From Uranotaenia lowii (Eukaryota > Arthropoda > Insecta > Diptera > Culicidae): a stretch of DNA of 64,000 nucleotides. This document shows positions 36,301-46,701 of the stretch, in pieces. The notes below the pieces were generated by a model that was not told the origin of the DNA, ran no database searches, and was given only the letters and a program-made list of their open reading frames with translations. The stretch lies in NCBI RefSeq assembly GCF_029784155.1, contig NC_073692.1:422654305-422718304 (forward strand), read 5' to 3'. Made by a program: the position numbers and the translations under genes. Position 1 is the first letter of the stretch, and the number at the start of each line of letters is the position of its first letter.

Positions 36301-38300
36301 GTTTTGAAACCATTTTTTAAGATGGCGTCATTAACAATTGAATGAATGAAATTTTCTTTTTCAATTCAAAGACATTTCATCACTCTGTGCATCTTTGACA
36401 ATGTATAGTGAAATATCTTGTTTTTTTTTTTAATTAAGGCGATTTTTTGTGACACCATAACTTTGAAACAAGTGTTCAGAATGACTTGAAATTTGATTTT
36501 CGAAGGTTTTCTGGTCAAGAATGGTTCAAGTATTTGAAGACCATCACGATATATTGAATGAGAGCTCCCATACAAAATCACCTCTTGCTTTTGAAACGGG
36601 AAAATAAGTTTAAAAAAAACAAAACTCCCATAATTCTAATGAATACATACATAATTTGCTATACATGCAATTTGTCATCACAAAATGATGTACTGTGATA
36701 GGGGGCTCCCATACACAATCACCATGACATTCGATGCAACGCAAAACGCACATTTTTTATGCGATTTCTTTTAAAAAATATATCTTCAAACAAATTTTTA
36801 CTAGAAAGTCGAGTTTTTGTACCAAATTAAGATAACAACAATGATTCGGTATAATAAGACGGCATTATGTACCGGTATTAAAAATCCCATTCATAAAAAT
36901 GAAGATTTGTGTAGCTCTATAAGTTGAAGACGGGTAATTCGATTAAATTAAATTCTAGTATTTGGGATTCGTAGAGCAGTTTAAGTTTAAAGTATCTTGG
37001 TTCGATCTTTTTAATTAAAATTTCCGATTTTTAAAACTGTCAAGAAACATGTATTATCCTTAAGTAAAACGTTTATTAATACACCTTTACAGTTTCAAGT
37101 TTCTTTTGTTGCTTTTTTATAAAAGGAAGATCATCCTTGATAAAAATAGAACAGATCGATCTTTCAGAGATCGTTCATTAAGCTCCGATTATTTAGATAA
37201 ATCGATCATTTCCTGAAGATCCAACAATCTTAGTAAAAAACATCAACTGAGAAAAGGGGCTCCCATACAAATTCCACGTATAATATGAAACAGCCCGAAA
37301 ATGAAATAATCTTTATTAAAAAAAAAAGTTACACAATCAGGGGTTCACATAAAATGAAAGTGTTTGTAAAATTTTACAACTTTTACTTTATGAAAACAAA
37401 AGTGGGATTTTTTTACATGAAAAAATAATATGAACTTAAAAAAATTCTGAATATTTCCACTTAATAAAAAAAAAATACAATCTAGTTTCCACCTAGCGAG
37501 ATGATAGGTTGATTTACTTCAATCCCTCACCTTTCTTCAAAAAACGGCAAGAAATCTCATACATGATAAATCTAAATAACAACACACTGGAACAGTTTTG
37601 TGATAAATTTTCATGAAAATCTGGAAATTCGAAATTCTTACATTATGAGATGATTTATAGCATCGAGGAGAGTCCTTAAAAAATCAATGCTAAATTTAAA
37701 ACGAACCAATTAATGCATTCAAAACCTCTCCTTCTTTCAAATAAGAGTGACACTCATTCAATTTGCAGAGGGCTTCATTCATAATTATTGTGAAAATTAA
37801 CATACATAAATATTGTGATACAAATCGAATAATTTTGTGGAATTTTATTACATTTACAAATATCACATTGGCAGAAAAAAACGGGATGAGGAATACATAG
37901 AAACTATGCAAAAAAGACCAATTAAATCAATTTTGAACTGATTTCTTTGAAATTTGACACACAACTATATTTTGACATTATGCAGTGATTGTCTGCTATA
38001 AATGAATCTTTCTTTTAAAACGGTGGGATCCCAAAGAAACTAAATGTTTTATACGTCATATCTTGAACAATTTTCTACTGATATTCATTAAATTTGTAAG
38101 AACAAAGCCAGTTTTAATATAAATAAAAACCGTTTAACTGGGAGTGTTTAGGCACCGGAACACTTTCGGAACTTATTTCAGAACGCGGTGATTTAACTTT
38201 TGAACTTAAAAACACCAACTTTATTTCGGTTTGATTCGGGGGATTTTTATTGGGCGAGTAGCGTACACGACGGATGATTGGTTTGAACTGTTACCTCAAC
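36300..38300. other. AT-rich stretch with recurring gctcccatacaaa words
   Basis: The word gctcccataca occurs near 36562, 36705 and 37258, each followed by AT-rich text. This suggests old dispersed repeats rather than genes. Frames of up to 75 codons have AT-driven composition. Confidence 0.35.
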
Positions 38301-38306
38301 TGCAGT

Positions 38307-39777
38307 GATGCCACATTTAACTCGGTATTTTTGAACCCAGAAAAATCTTTTTTCGGTATGGAAATCCTAAAAATCGGTATGAAAATCGGTATTTTATGGC
38401 GATTAAAAATTTTCGATAGTGATTCTGAAGTCTGTTATTTAATACTTTTTCTAATAAATGTATTTGGATTTTGTGTATCGCCGCGCTTTAATGTGATTTA
38501 ATTCATCGACGTTTTTCGGCGGATTTTAGAATCAAAAACGTTTTTACCAGTTGCCCAGACGTTTCGAGCTACTATGAATTTCGCTTCTCTTCAGTGGACA
38601 CTCAAATTATATTTTAAACAATGAATTTTTATCTAAATTTACAATATTTAAAATCTTACAAACCAAAATCCGCCGAAAGAAGTCGATGAATTAAATCATA
38701 TTATAGTATTTTGTGTGCTTGTTTTTTTTTTGTTTTTATATATTTTTATTTGATTTTAAGAGTTCTTAGAAGGTTTATACTGTTTTTTCTTCTATATCAT
38801 AATTTTTAGAAAATTTTTACAAACTTTGGATTTTCATAATTACTGGATTGATGCCAAAAACGTGTTTGAGTGCAAAAAATCAAATTTCGAGAAAAAACGC
38901 TTTAAAGCTGTTGTGTTTAGCAGTTTTCCATACGTATTTAAATAATTTGTATTTTTCTTCCGAACATAAAGGTAATGAAAATAAATTTCTGAAGAAATCA
39001 CGAAAAATAGTTTGAAACATGAAAAATCGTTCCGTATTTTTAACTCATGGATCATTTTCTCTGTGGGGGGGGGGCTCTGTGGGCCCTAATTTTTAAAAAA
39101 TCGCATATTGGAAAGTTTTTGTCGAATTTACTGTTCAAAAAATCATGAAGCCTCTTTGTAATATTCTCAATCATTAAATTTCTTCATGTTATCGATTAAC
39201 ACATTATTCCTTGTAGGTGTAATCCTTATAGAGTGTTCTTTACAATTTTTTATGTTTTCAAAATTCTGAAAACTCATACATACTCAACTTCATTAGAGTA
39301 ATTTCCGCTTGGCGCAATTATAAAAATCATAGAATATTTTATAGAAAACGACAGTTTTCCAACATTCTCAATGGAAAAATTACCTCCAAATTCCAACGGA
39401 TAGTTAAAACTTTATTCGTGTCGTAGACTTATCTTTAAACTTTCGACTATCAAAAACAAAATACTTCTTTCCTTTAAAATTTGAAAGTTTCAATTGAAAT
39501 ATTGAAAAAACGTGCACTTATCATAAAAGCTTCAAATGTTTCTTACTGAGCTAACGCCAAGTAATATAATTAGGTCGTCTTCAATTGAACAGAAACCCAA
39601 TATTTTCGGTAGTCTCGCTTACACTGAAATATATTTTACATTTTGTATAAAAATCTCAAAAATCGGTATGAAATCGGTATGTTTTGCCAAAAATCGGTAT
39701 TCGGTATATACCGATTCTTGGATAAAAATTTGCTCAAAAATCGGTATGAATACCGAAAAATCGGTAGGTGTGGCATC
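38307..39777. mobile_element. TIR element with cggtatg subterminal repeats
   Basis: GATGCCACA at 38307-38315 is matched by its reverse complement at 39769-39777. Many copies of aaatcggtatg or ccgatt words lie just inside both ends (38320-38400 on the left, 39660-39765 on the right, including the palindrome tcggtatataccga). The ~1.47 kb contains no transposase. The interior includes a second, shorter inverted repeat (38491-38701). Dense subterminal repeats are typical of hAT- or Helitron-independent MITEs; the superfamily is not assigned. ORFs inside (38274-38501, 39536-39826) are translations of the repeats. Confidence 0.7.
38491..38701. mobile_element. Nested inverted repeat (about 40-bp arms) inside the cggtatg element
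   Basis: The left arm at 38491-38530 contains gatttaattcatcgac and cggcggatttt. The right arm at 38661-38701 contains their reverse complements with a few differences. The loop is about 130 bp. It looks like a small MITE that inserted into the larger element, or an internal hairpin of it. Confidence 0.65.
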
Positions 39778-39779
39778 TA

Positions 39780-40480
39780 TGCTCAACTGTGTTGTGTACA
39801 AAGTTGCGAACCTGAGCACAAAATAAACTACAAACCTATATACGCATACATCTTTTACATATATATGAAATTTTTCTTTGTGTGGAAATCAGAAAATAAA
39901 AAGCTTCTATTCGAGCAGTGAACAGAGCTTATATCCATCCGAAAGCCTTTTTAGATCACTTTCGGATGGATTGGACTTTGGCGTTCTGCGATGTTTTAAT
40001 CTACCCTACTAACACTATTGAGCGGTGAGATTATACTCAAACAGGGAGATTTCTTCAGTTTCTAAAAGTGACGGGAAAATGCTTCTCGTACATGATTAAA
40101 TTTGTCCATGATTCAATGCAAGATTGAAATTTTATTTTATTTTACAGACGTGAAAATTGTCATGAATTTTTTTCAAAAACTACAACACAGCATCAACAAT
40201 TTTAGATATTTTTTCCCCTAAAACTGGTATAACAAGACGATTCATTTTAAAACACCAGTTGCAGTTTTCAAATTGAGGAGTACAAGTTAAAATCAATGTA
40301 AAATATCACATTATCCAAAAAATTATCATCGGATTTGCAAGCCACCTTAAAGTGCAGGGTGAACTTTCATACAAAACAAATGTTTATAACTCACGCCTGC
40401 AAGTTTTGGCATAGCTGGATAAATTATGACATTGAAACGATTTCATGCAAACGTTTTTCCAGTGATTTCTATGAATTTTT
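39780..40480. other. AT-rich non-coding spacer
   Basis: No gene, RNA or transposon protein signature is seen. Confidence 0.4.
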
Positions 40481-40895
40481 GAACACAAGAAAGTTTTGGG
40501 CAAGAACGACATGACCTTATAGTTTTCGCTATAACAGGACCCTTAAAATTTACCCCATGAATTACACAAATGACAAAAATGAAGAAAACTCCATAGGTTT
40601 GTCATCAATACAAGCAAAGCCTAAAATAACGAAAAATAATCAAAAAATAATGGAGTATGACAAAAATAGCAAATATGACGAATAAAACATACATTAAAGA
40701 GAAAACAAGAAAAGTCTTAAATGCATCAAAAACATTATGAGAAAAAAAACTACAACGGATCAACCAGTTTTAAGATAATTTGAACGATAGTGAAAAAAAG
40801 GCTTCTTGTAGTAATAAGTGAGGAAAAAAAATTAAAAAAACGGTTCGTTTTTTGGCAGCACAATTTGATCGGGCTTGGAAAAACACGAACCTCCC
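40480..40895 (+). mobile_element. Second, diverged copy of TIR element A (without element B)
   Basis: The order of words matches element A at 26.5-28.3 kb: a gacat segment followed by ctataacagga, then aaaattt, caaatatgac, aaatgcatcaaaaaca, atgagaaaaaaactac and a right part with cggttcgttttttggca. The left terminus is lost and the right is decayed. The 1.2-kb segment B is absent at the matching position, so this copy serves as an empty site. Confidence 0.65.
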
Positions 40896-40927
40896 ACATA
40901 AATTGAGTATAAAATATATCTACACTT

Positions 40928-41387
40928 AGGTTTCCAAAATGCCCTGTTTCATCCGGGTTTGTCCAGATATTTTATTAAACTTGGGAACATTCCGGCCGTG
41001 CCTGGTGCCCGGATTTCATTGAAAAATGTCTGGATTTTGACTTTATTTGACAAATCAAACAATACAAAAAATTGTGTAGTGAAGTTTTTTTTATTTATGC
41101 CTCCAAAACAAAATTTTTCAAGTTTTATGAAAATAATCATGGAAGGTGCTATGGAAGCCTTATATGTGATTTTAAATCTATTGATGAATTTTGATGATAA
41201 ATTTTTCATTTTTCATTTTTTTCATTTTTTGTTGAGTAATTCCTGTGGTTTGACAAAATTCTCCCGAATATTACTCGGATTTTTGTAATAAATTTTAAAA
41301 TCAAATGCCAGGATTTTTCAAGGTTTTTATATAAAGATGCACGGATTTGCCTGGCTTGAGAACGTGCTGAAAAAATTCTGGCAACCT
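40928..41387. mobile_element. TIR element of the AGGTTTCC family, complete copy
   Basis: The left end AGGTTTCCAAAAT and the reverse complement of the right end AGGTTGCCAGAAT agree at 11 of 13 positions. The segment is about 460 bp and carries the gtgcctggtgcccgg and tctggattttgac blocks seen at 803-960. The interior holds a T-rich tract at about 41203-41231 of tttttcat-type units. A 109-codon plus-strand frame and an 86-codon minus-strand frame lie inside and are not genes. Confidence 0.65.
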
Positions 41388-41645
41388 TAATCTACACCTA
41401 TTTAAATAAAGGCAGAGATGTGATTATCTACAAAATTTACGAGGATATGAAAGAGATAAGGAGTCCGCAGTCCACTTTCAAAATTGAACATGTGTATTCA
41501 ACTAAATTAAACACAATTAAAAATATACAGTTAAAACCTCTTTAAAGCAATTCTAGTTTCAGAAAGAAGATGTGCTTTAACGCCACTGTATATATACATC
41601 CAACATAAAATGCTACAACAAATTATTATCTAATCATTGAATTTA

Positions 41646-41675
41646 CGGTAGAACGAAGCCTACCGGGTCAGCTCG
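41646..41675 (+). mobile_element. Helitron-like 3' terminus with hairpin
   Basis: CGGTAG (41646-41651) pairs with CTACCG (41660-41665) around an 8-nt loop. Six bases later (ggtcag) comes CTCG, one base off the canonical CTRR, followed by T. The hairpin-plus-CTRR layout and the gtcagct context match the end at 28595. Only the 3' end is clear; the upstream extent is unknown. Confidence 0.6.
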
Positions 41676-42600
41676 TTTTTTTTAAATCAAATAATTTGAA
41701 ATGGCAGTTTAACGAAAATTACAAATAAATAAAATTGATTGAATTGAATAAATTATTGAACTTAAAAGTATATAAAAAATGACAAAACTTGTAAAAAAAA
41801 TCGAAAAGAACAGCAAAAATAGAAAACATGAAAATATTGTAAAAATATTTAAAAATAAATGATCAACAAAAATTAAATTACCTAACTCTACATATTTCTT
41901 AGATTAAATAAATAAATAATTAAATAAATAATGTCATCTTTGTCACTGCATGTTTATCGATAGTGAGTGAAAACTGTTAAAAATGTTTTCATATTGTATT
42001 CTGTATCATAGATTGTAGTTTTTGTCTTTTATATTATTCTTTATGCTGCCGTTTTTGTCTATTTGGAATCACCCTATATCATGAAAATTTCCTGACAAGC
42101 ATATCAATGAGTTATATGGTTTTGGAGCGAGTTTTGAACGATTCAATAATCATATTCAAAAATATTGCATATCATATTAGACTGAGTCGATTTGGGGTCA
42201 TTTTTGAATTTCTCAAACCCTGGGGTCTTAAAAGCTTCGTTTTGGTCCAAAACTCATCCATGATTTTTGGCAGAATTTTTAAGTAACGTTTACATGAGTA
42301 AATTTGAACTTTTAGGTTTGTATGGGAAAATTGAATATTTTGTACTGAAAAATCAACACCATTTTTGTTTCTTCTGTGGAACCGAGCCTGCTAATGGTTT
42401 TTGTGCCAATTTATAAATTTCTTCAAGGAAATTTTCCGCTGAACAACTTTGTCGAATATCATAACTTCGTATCTTTCTAGACAAAAAAGTTATTAGCTGT
42501 TTAACAGGTGTATGTCTTTTGGATTGATAAACCATGAATTCAATTGACACCACTGCTTGTGCCCCACTAAGTATGGCATGAAAAGTGGTCTGCTGGTTTA
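41676..42600. other. AT-rich non-coding stretch, probably old repeats
   Basis: AT-rich, with A-rich text at 41.76-41.89 kb resembling the interior of element A. A 66-codon minus-strand frame (42353-42553) has a balanced composition but no domain I recognise. No gene is called. Confidence 0.35.
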
Positions 42601-42604
42601 AATA

Positions 42605-43110
42605 AAGGTTTCCACAAATTTTCCCGAACGTGTCCGAGCCGGGAAAATCCGAGCTATTTTGTCGCAGAAACTGGCAAAATTAAGGCATTTGTTTTCCAAA
42701 TTTTCAACTAAATAATCGAGCAATTTCCGGGCAAAATGGTCTAGAAAAAAGAGCTATTCAACAAAAATCAAAACTTAATACATCATTGAATCTCTTTTTT
42801 TTTTTCGTTGGAACACATCATTAGCTTTTATTTAAAAAAAAGCCTTTTAATTCGTGTTTTAGGCTTTTTAAAATCGACTATGATTATTTTGATAAAACTT
42901 GGTTAAGAAGTTCTTTTTTGGTCGAAAAAATCCTTTAAAAAATCATTATTTGATACAATTTTTTATATAGATTTTGCAAATAAACTGAATGAGCAGCTTC
43001 GAAACTGGGCTAAATTCGGACATTTTTCAATGAAATCCGGGCCGGGCGGATATTATCCATATTTTGTTTCAATTATCCAGGCAAGTCCGGATAAACCGAG
43101 CAATCTCAAA
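42605..43110. mobile_element. Diverged copy of the AGGTTTCC TIR family
   Basis: It starts with AAGGTTTCCACAAATTTTCC and carries cgtgtccgagccggg, then near 43030 the aatccgggccgggcgg and aagtccggataaaccgagc blocks that recall the family at 803 and 40928. The right terminus is not clear. The 76-codon frame at 43030-43260 starts inside it. Confidence 0.5.
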
Positions 43111-43615
43111 AGCTTAGTTTATCAATTTATTGTCTTAACATTTCAGAATTTGAGCTACGTATTCAAATGTAGAGTAAACTTAAAAAAAGGGCGTTGTTTT
43201 TCTCTTGTACGCTCAAATTTATCACGAGCATTTGATCTGTATTTTTTTCATAAGCTTTAAACAAGTTTATTAACCGAAATAATTTAAATATTTTTTATTC
43301 ACTGACGGCATTCAACTCATTGTCTTCATAAATCACTTACATACACAGCAAAAATTTCTAAAAGTATACGGAATCTAAAACACGAGTGATCTAAGATTTC
43401 ACAAGTGTAATTACAAAAAGATGTAATTTTCCACTCCTTTTGATGTTATTTCAATCTTTTTTCATAAAGCGAAAAGAAATAAATTGTTTTGCAATAATTT
43501 TACATTCCGTGATGTAAAAATAAAGCGGTCATTGAAATTTATATCACAAACAGTGTAAAATTGTATCTGTTTGATTTAAAACTGAATAACATTGTTTGTC
43601 TGTGCCATTTTCCAG

Positions 43616-43703
43616 TTGAATCATTGTGTGAAAACCGAGTATCTTCGATCCAATACGCAGCTCCTGCATTTCTGTAGTTTCCTAAAAGTTGTAGGTTTTT
43701 CAA
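43616..43703 (+). other. Candidate exon A (88 nt) inside the TIR element
   Basis: It is preceded by a pyrimidine-rich ...gccattttccag acceptor and followed by a GTAAAA donor. The open frame beginning at the first base reads LNHCVKTEYLRSN and then TQLLHFCSFLKVVGFS, leaving one extra base that completes an Arg codon with exon B. I recognise no domain. This could be chance; the case rests on paired splice sites, an intron of insect-like size and a continuous frame. Confidence 0.3.
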
Positions 43704-43758
43704 GTAAAAAACAAACGAATGATGTTATTGAAATTAATCAGTTCTTTTTCGATTACAG

Positions 43759-43835
43759 GGACCGCAGATTTTGCATTGGCAAGGATCCGGAATATGATGG
43801 CATGGAGGAAAATTTTACCTGAGCAATCCGAGTGA
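43759..43835 (+). other. Candidate exon B (to a TGA, or to a GTGAGT donor at 43832)
   Basis: It follows the acceptor ttttcgattacag. In the frame carried from exon A it reads TADFALARIRNMMAWR and KILPEQSE, then meets TGA at 43833-43835. GTGAGT at 43832-43837 is a near-consensus splice donor, so this could be an internal exon instead. Beyond the TGA the same frame stays open for another 33 codons (to 43937). No family is recognised. Confidence 0.3.
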
Positions 43836-44263
43836 GTGAAAACCCCCATCCTGACCCGGCAGTCTTCTGTAGATCCGGACCATAACTGTCCGGAACTGAA
43901 TTCCCTTTGGTCCCCCAGTGACACTGATTGTTAAAATATCAGGGAGTCCTTTTTCTTTATTGTTGCTGTTTTATTAATTTTGAAAATAAATGTTAAATAA
44001 TTGTAAACAGTTTTTTTCCTTTTCTTAACACTCATAATATCTGAATATTTCATAATAATTGAAAATATCCTGAAATAAAAATCTAAAATTTTGCATCGCC
44101 GTGTATTTACACGAAAATAATCTGTACTCTTTTCGTGCATCGTTTTTAGTCTAAATTTACACGCCTCGATGCAACGATGATGTAATTTTAGATCATAAAC
44201 GATGTTCCGTTTTCGTGCATCGTTTTTAATCTAAAATTACACGAATTTTTCTTGCTGTGTATG

Positions 44264-46700
44264 AGAAAACATGAATTTTACCGTAAACTTGATTGTTTTC
44301 GATCGTGATTTCTTATGTTTTAAAAATTTTCTACCATGTTACATGAATCGACTGATTTTGGGCTTATCAAAAAGGGAAAAATACGTATAGCCTTAAATTG
44401 ATGGAGTTCAGATGTTTGATAGTTAGAGTTCATCGTGAACGATGTCCTATAATATACATGACCAATTTGTTGATTTCTTGCGTAAGTAGTTTTTCTTGCA
44501 TGTTTCTAGCTCAGTGTTTTCTTAAAAAAAATGGTGATTGGTGAATCAAACACATTATATCACCGTCATATTGGTATTCTGATCAACAATTTTCATATTG
44601 CAACTCAGCACTAAAATATCAGTTGTTCAAAAATAACTTCGGTTGTATGAAGACCTGCTTTTCTTACCGAAAAATTTGTTTTAAAAAGTAGTATTTTTGA
44701 AACTGCTTTGATTCTATTGAACTTTTTGCAACTTGTTGCATACATACTTATTGTAATGATTATTAATAAGCTTTCCTAATGATGGACCAAAAACCATTAC
44801 AAGTTCAAGAAAACCGAATCCTCGACAAATAAAGGAAGACTCAAAAATAATCAGAAAGCCATCAAGACTCGTCTACAAAACAACCTGTTCAATAAAGAAA
44901 CAAACATCAAAAAGAGTTGCTGCCTTTTCTTTAGACTCTTGTTATGCTTCCCATTTTGTTGGAACTGAAGTCTGAGATCTCGACATTGTGTCCTTGCTTG
45001 GACCAATATTTTTCTTTTTGGGTTTTTACTCCATTTCCTTTTCTTCGAATCCAGAGGACCAATTGGTTTACTGTTTTTGTGAAATAGCATCGTTGGGACT
45101 AATAGGAGTTCGATAAGAACATGTCCAGTAAAGGTCTCATTAAGCTCGAGAACCTGGTTGAAATGGTTGAAATTGTAACGGATATGTTTTTTCCACAATG
45201 TCAGTAGCTTTATATAATCTTCACTTTATGTTTTTTAAAAACTGTGTTAAATTACATTTTTTGAAATAATTTTTTTTTGTTTCGAAAATCTGGTTTGATA
45301 ATTAACTTAAAGCCAAAATTCTTGAATTCGCAAGTGGGAACGTTCTCAAAGTTTCTTAGAATCGGACATCTGCTAACTAGCTGGATTGATTAAGTTACTC
45401 TTGCTATTATTAATGGACATCCGTATTCCAGCGTCATAAACCATAAACCAATTCATAACTGCCATGATTTGTGTGAAGTACCTTCCTCAGGCTGCAGAAT
45501 GAGTGAATATGTTGTCGGGGATGGAGAAGATCACTTCAATCGACTCCCCAAAACGGTAATCAACGAATAGGCGTCTGTAAGTAATAGATCCGGAATGACT
45601 TCTCCATTCTGGTGTCGGGATTATAAATGAATTCAGTCATCATAATCATCATCATCATCATCACGCACCGCCAATCGTCCGCTCAATACACGGATTGTCG
45701 AATCGTTGTTGTTAGGTTTGTTTAGGGAGTTCGGTCAAAAAGGCAACAATCGTAGAAGATGCTGTCCGTATAGTTAGTCAGTTGATTCCCAGTCTTAGCA
45801 CACACACGGTCTTCCCGTTTTTGGCCAGGGACAGACAGTTGCTGCTGGGTCAAATGGTGGCCGGATTGGTGGCCGGATTGGTGGCCACACGCGCCTTCTT
45901 CTCGTCTACTAGTTGGTACATTCATATACATTTGTAGGAACCGTATGGGAATGCCGGCGTCTTCTTCGAATCGATTCTTCGACAGAATAAGCAATCTCCT
46001 TGCCTTTAGGTGCATACGTACAAGGTAGTGGGAGGTTGAGGGGTTGTGATGAATGAGCTCAGATTGGTACTGGATTTGTCGGTCCACTAGTTTAGGATAT
46101 ATTTCGGTATCAACGAGATGTGAACCGGGAGGTGAAAGATCTCATCGGTCTTGTTCACGCTTTGGGTGGCTGGGTTGTGTACTGACTAGCGTAATGGCAC
46201 ATTTTTGGGTGTCTGGATTGTTTATTTCTACTTTGCTTGATTGCAGAATCGAAAGTCGAGTAAGAGACAAAAAAAGTTCAATAACAGCTTAAGCTAAAAA
46301 TGTAGTATTAAGTCTAAAAAAAAATCTCTAAATTGAATGAAAACTTTAGCTTTAAGCTACATACCATAAAAAACGGAGTTGCTCAAAAGGGTCCGAAAAT
46401 CATTCCAACAAAATAGTTGTGTTAGTAGGGGAAAGGTATTAGATCAGAATTCATTTTGATGAATGGTATGATCAAGTTTTGCTACACCTCCTGTGTTCAT
46501 AGATTTTGCTTAAGGAAACTCCCAATTCTATCCTTGAGGCAGTAATAAAAACTTAAGTTAAGTAAAATAAAAATGTGCGAAAATATTAAAATATGTATTG
46601 TTGATGGATGAAGTGATTCTCTTTTTTGTTTATTTCATATTTTAAATGTTATGTAGGTTATGATAACTGAATCAGCACGTTTTTGGACCCAATTTGGACA
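44264..46700. other. Non-coding stretch, GC-richer near 45.4-46.2 kb
   Basis: AT-rich to 45.3 kb, then a more balanced island with an ATC microsatellite (about 45636-45663) and a 12-bp tandem triplet near 45855-45890 (gtggccggattg units). Frames of 115 codons (44851-45198) and 121 codons (45722-46087), both on the minus strand, have no recognisable domain. No gene is called. Confidence 0.4.
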
Positions 46701-46701
46701 C

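Larger units (their letters stand above)
43344..44259. mobile_element. TIR element with TA duplication carrying an exon-like insert
   Basis: CACAGCAA at 43344 and its reverse complement TTGCTGTG ending at 44259 are each flanked by TA. AT-rich subterminal text on the left (gtgtaattacaaaaagatg) and a near-duplicate pair on the right (gtgcatcgtttttagtctaa, then gtgcatcgtttttaatctaa) fit a small DNA transposon, about 916 bp, without transposase. The middle, 43600-43935, is GC-richer and unlike the ends. It can be read as two exons separated by a 55-nt intron (see the separate entries). Confidence 0.6.

Noticed and set aside
38840..39055. 71-codon minus-strand frame as a gene
   Set aside because: It lies inside a TIR element and has AT-driven composition.
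42353..42553. 66-codon minus-strand frame with balanced composition
   Set aside because: No domain recognised, and it sits between repeat copies; more likely part of a dispersed repeat.
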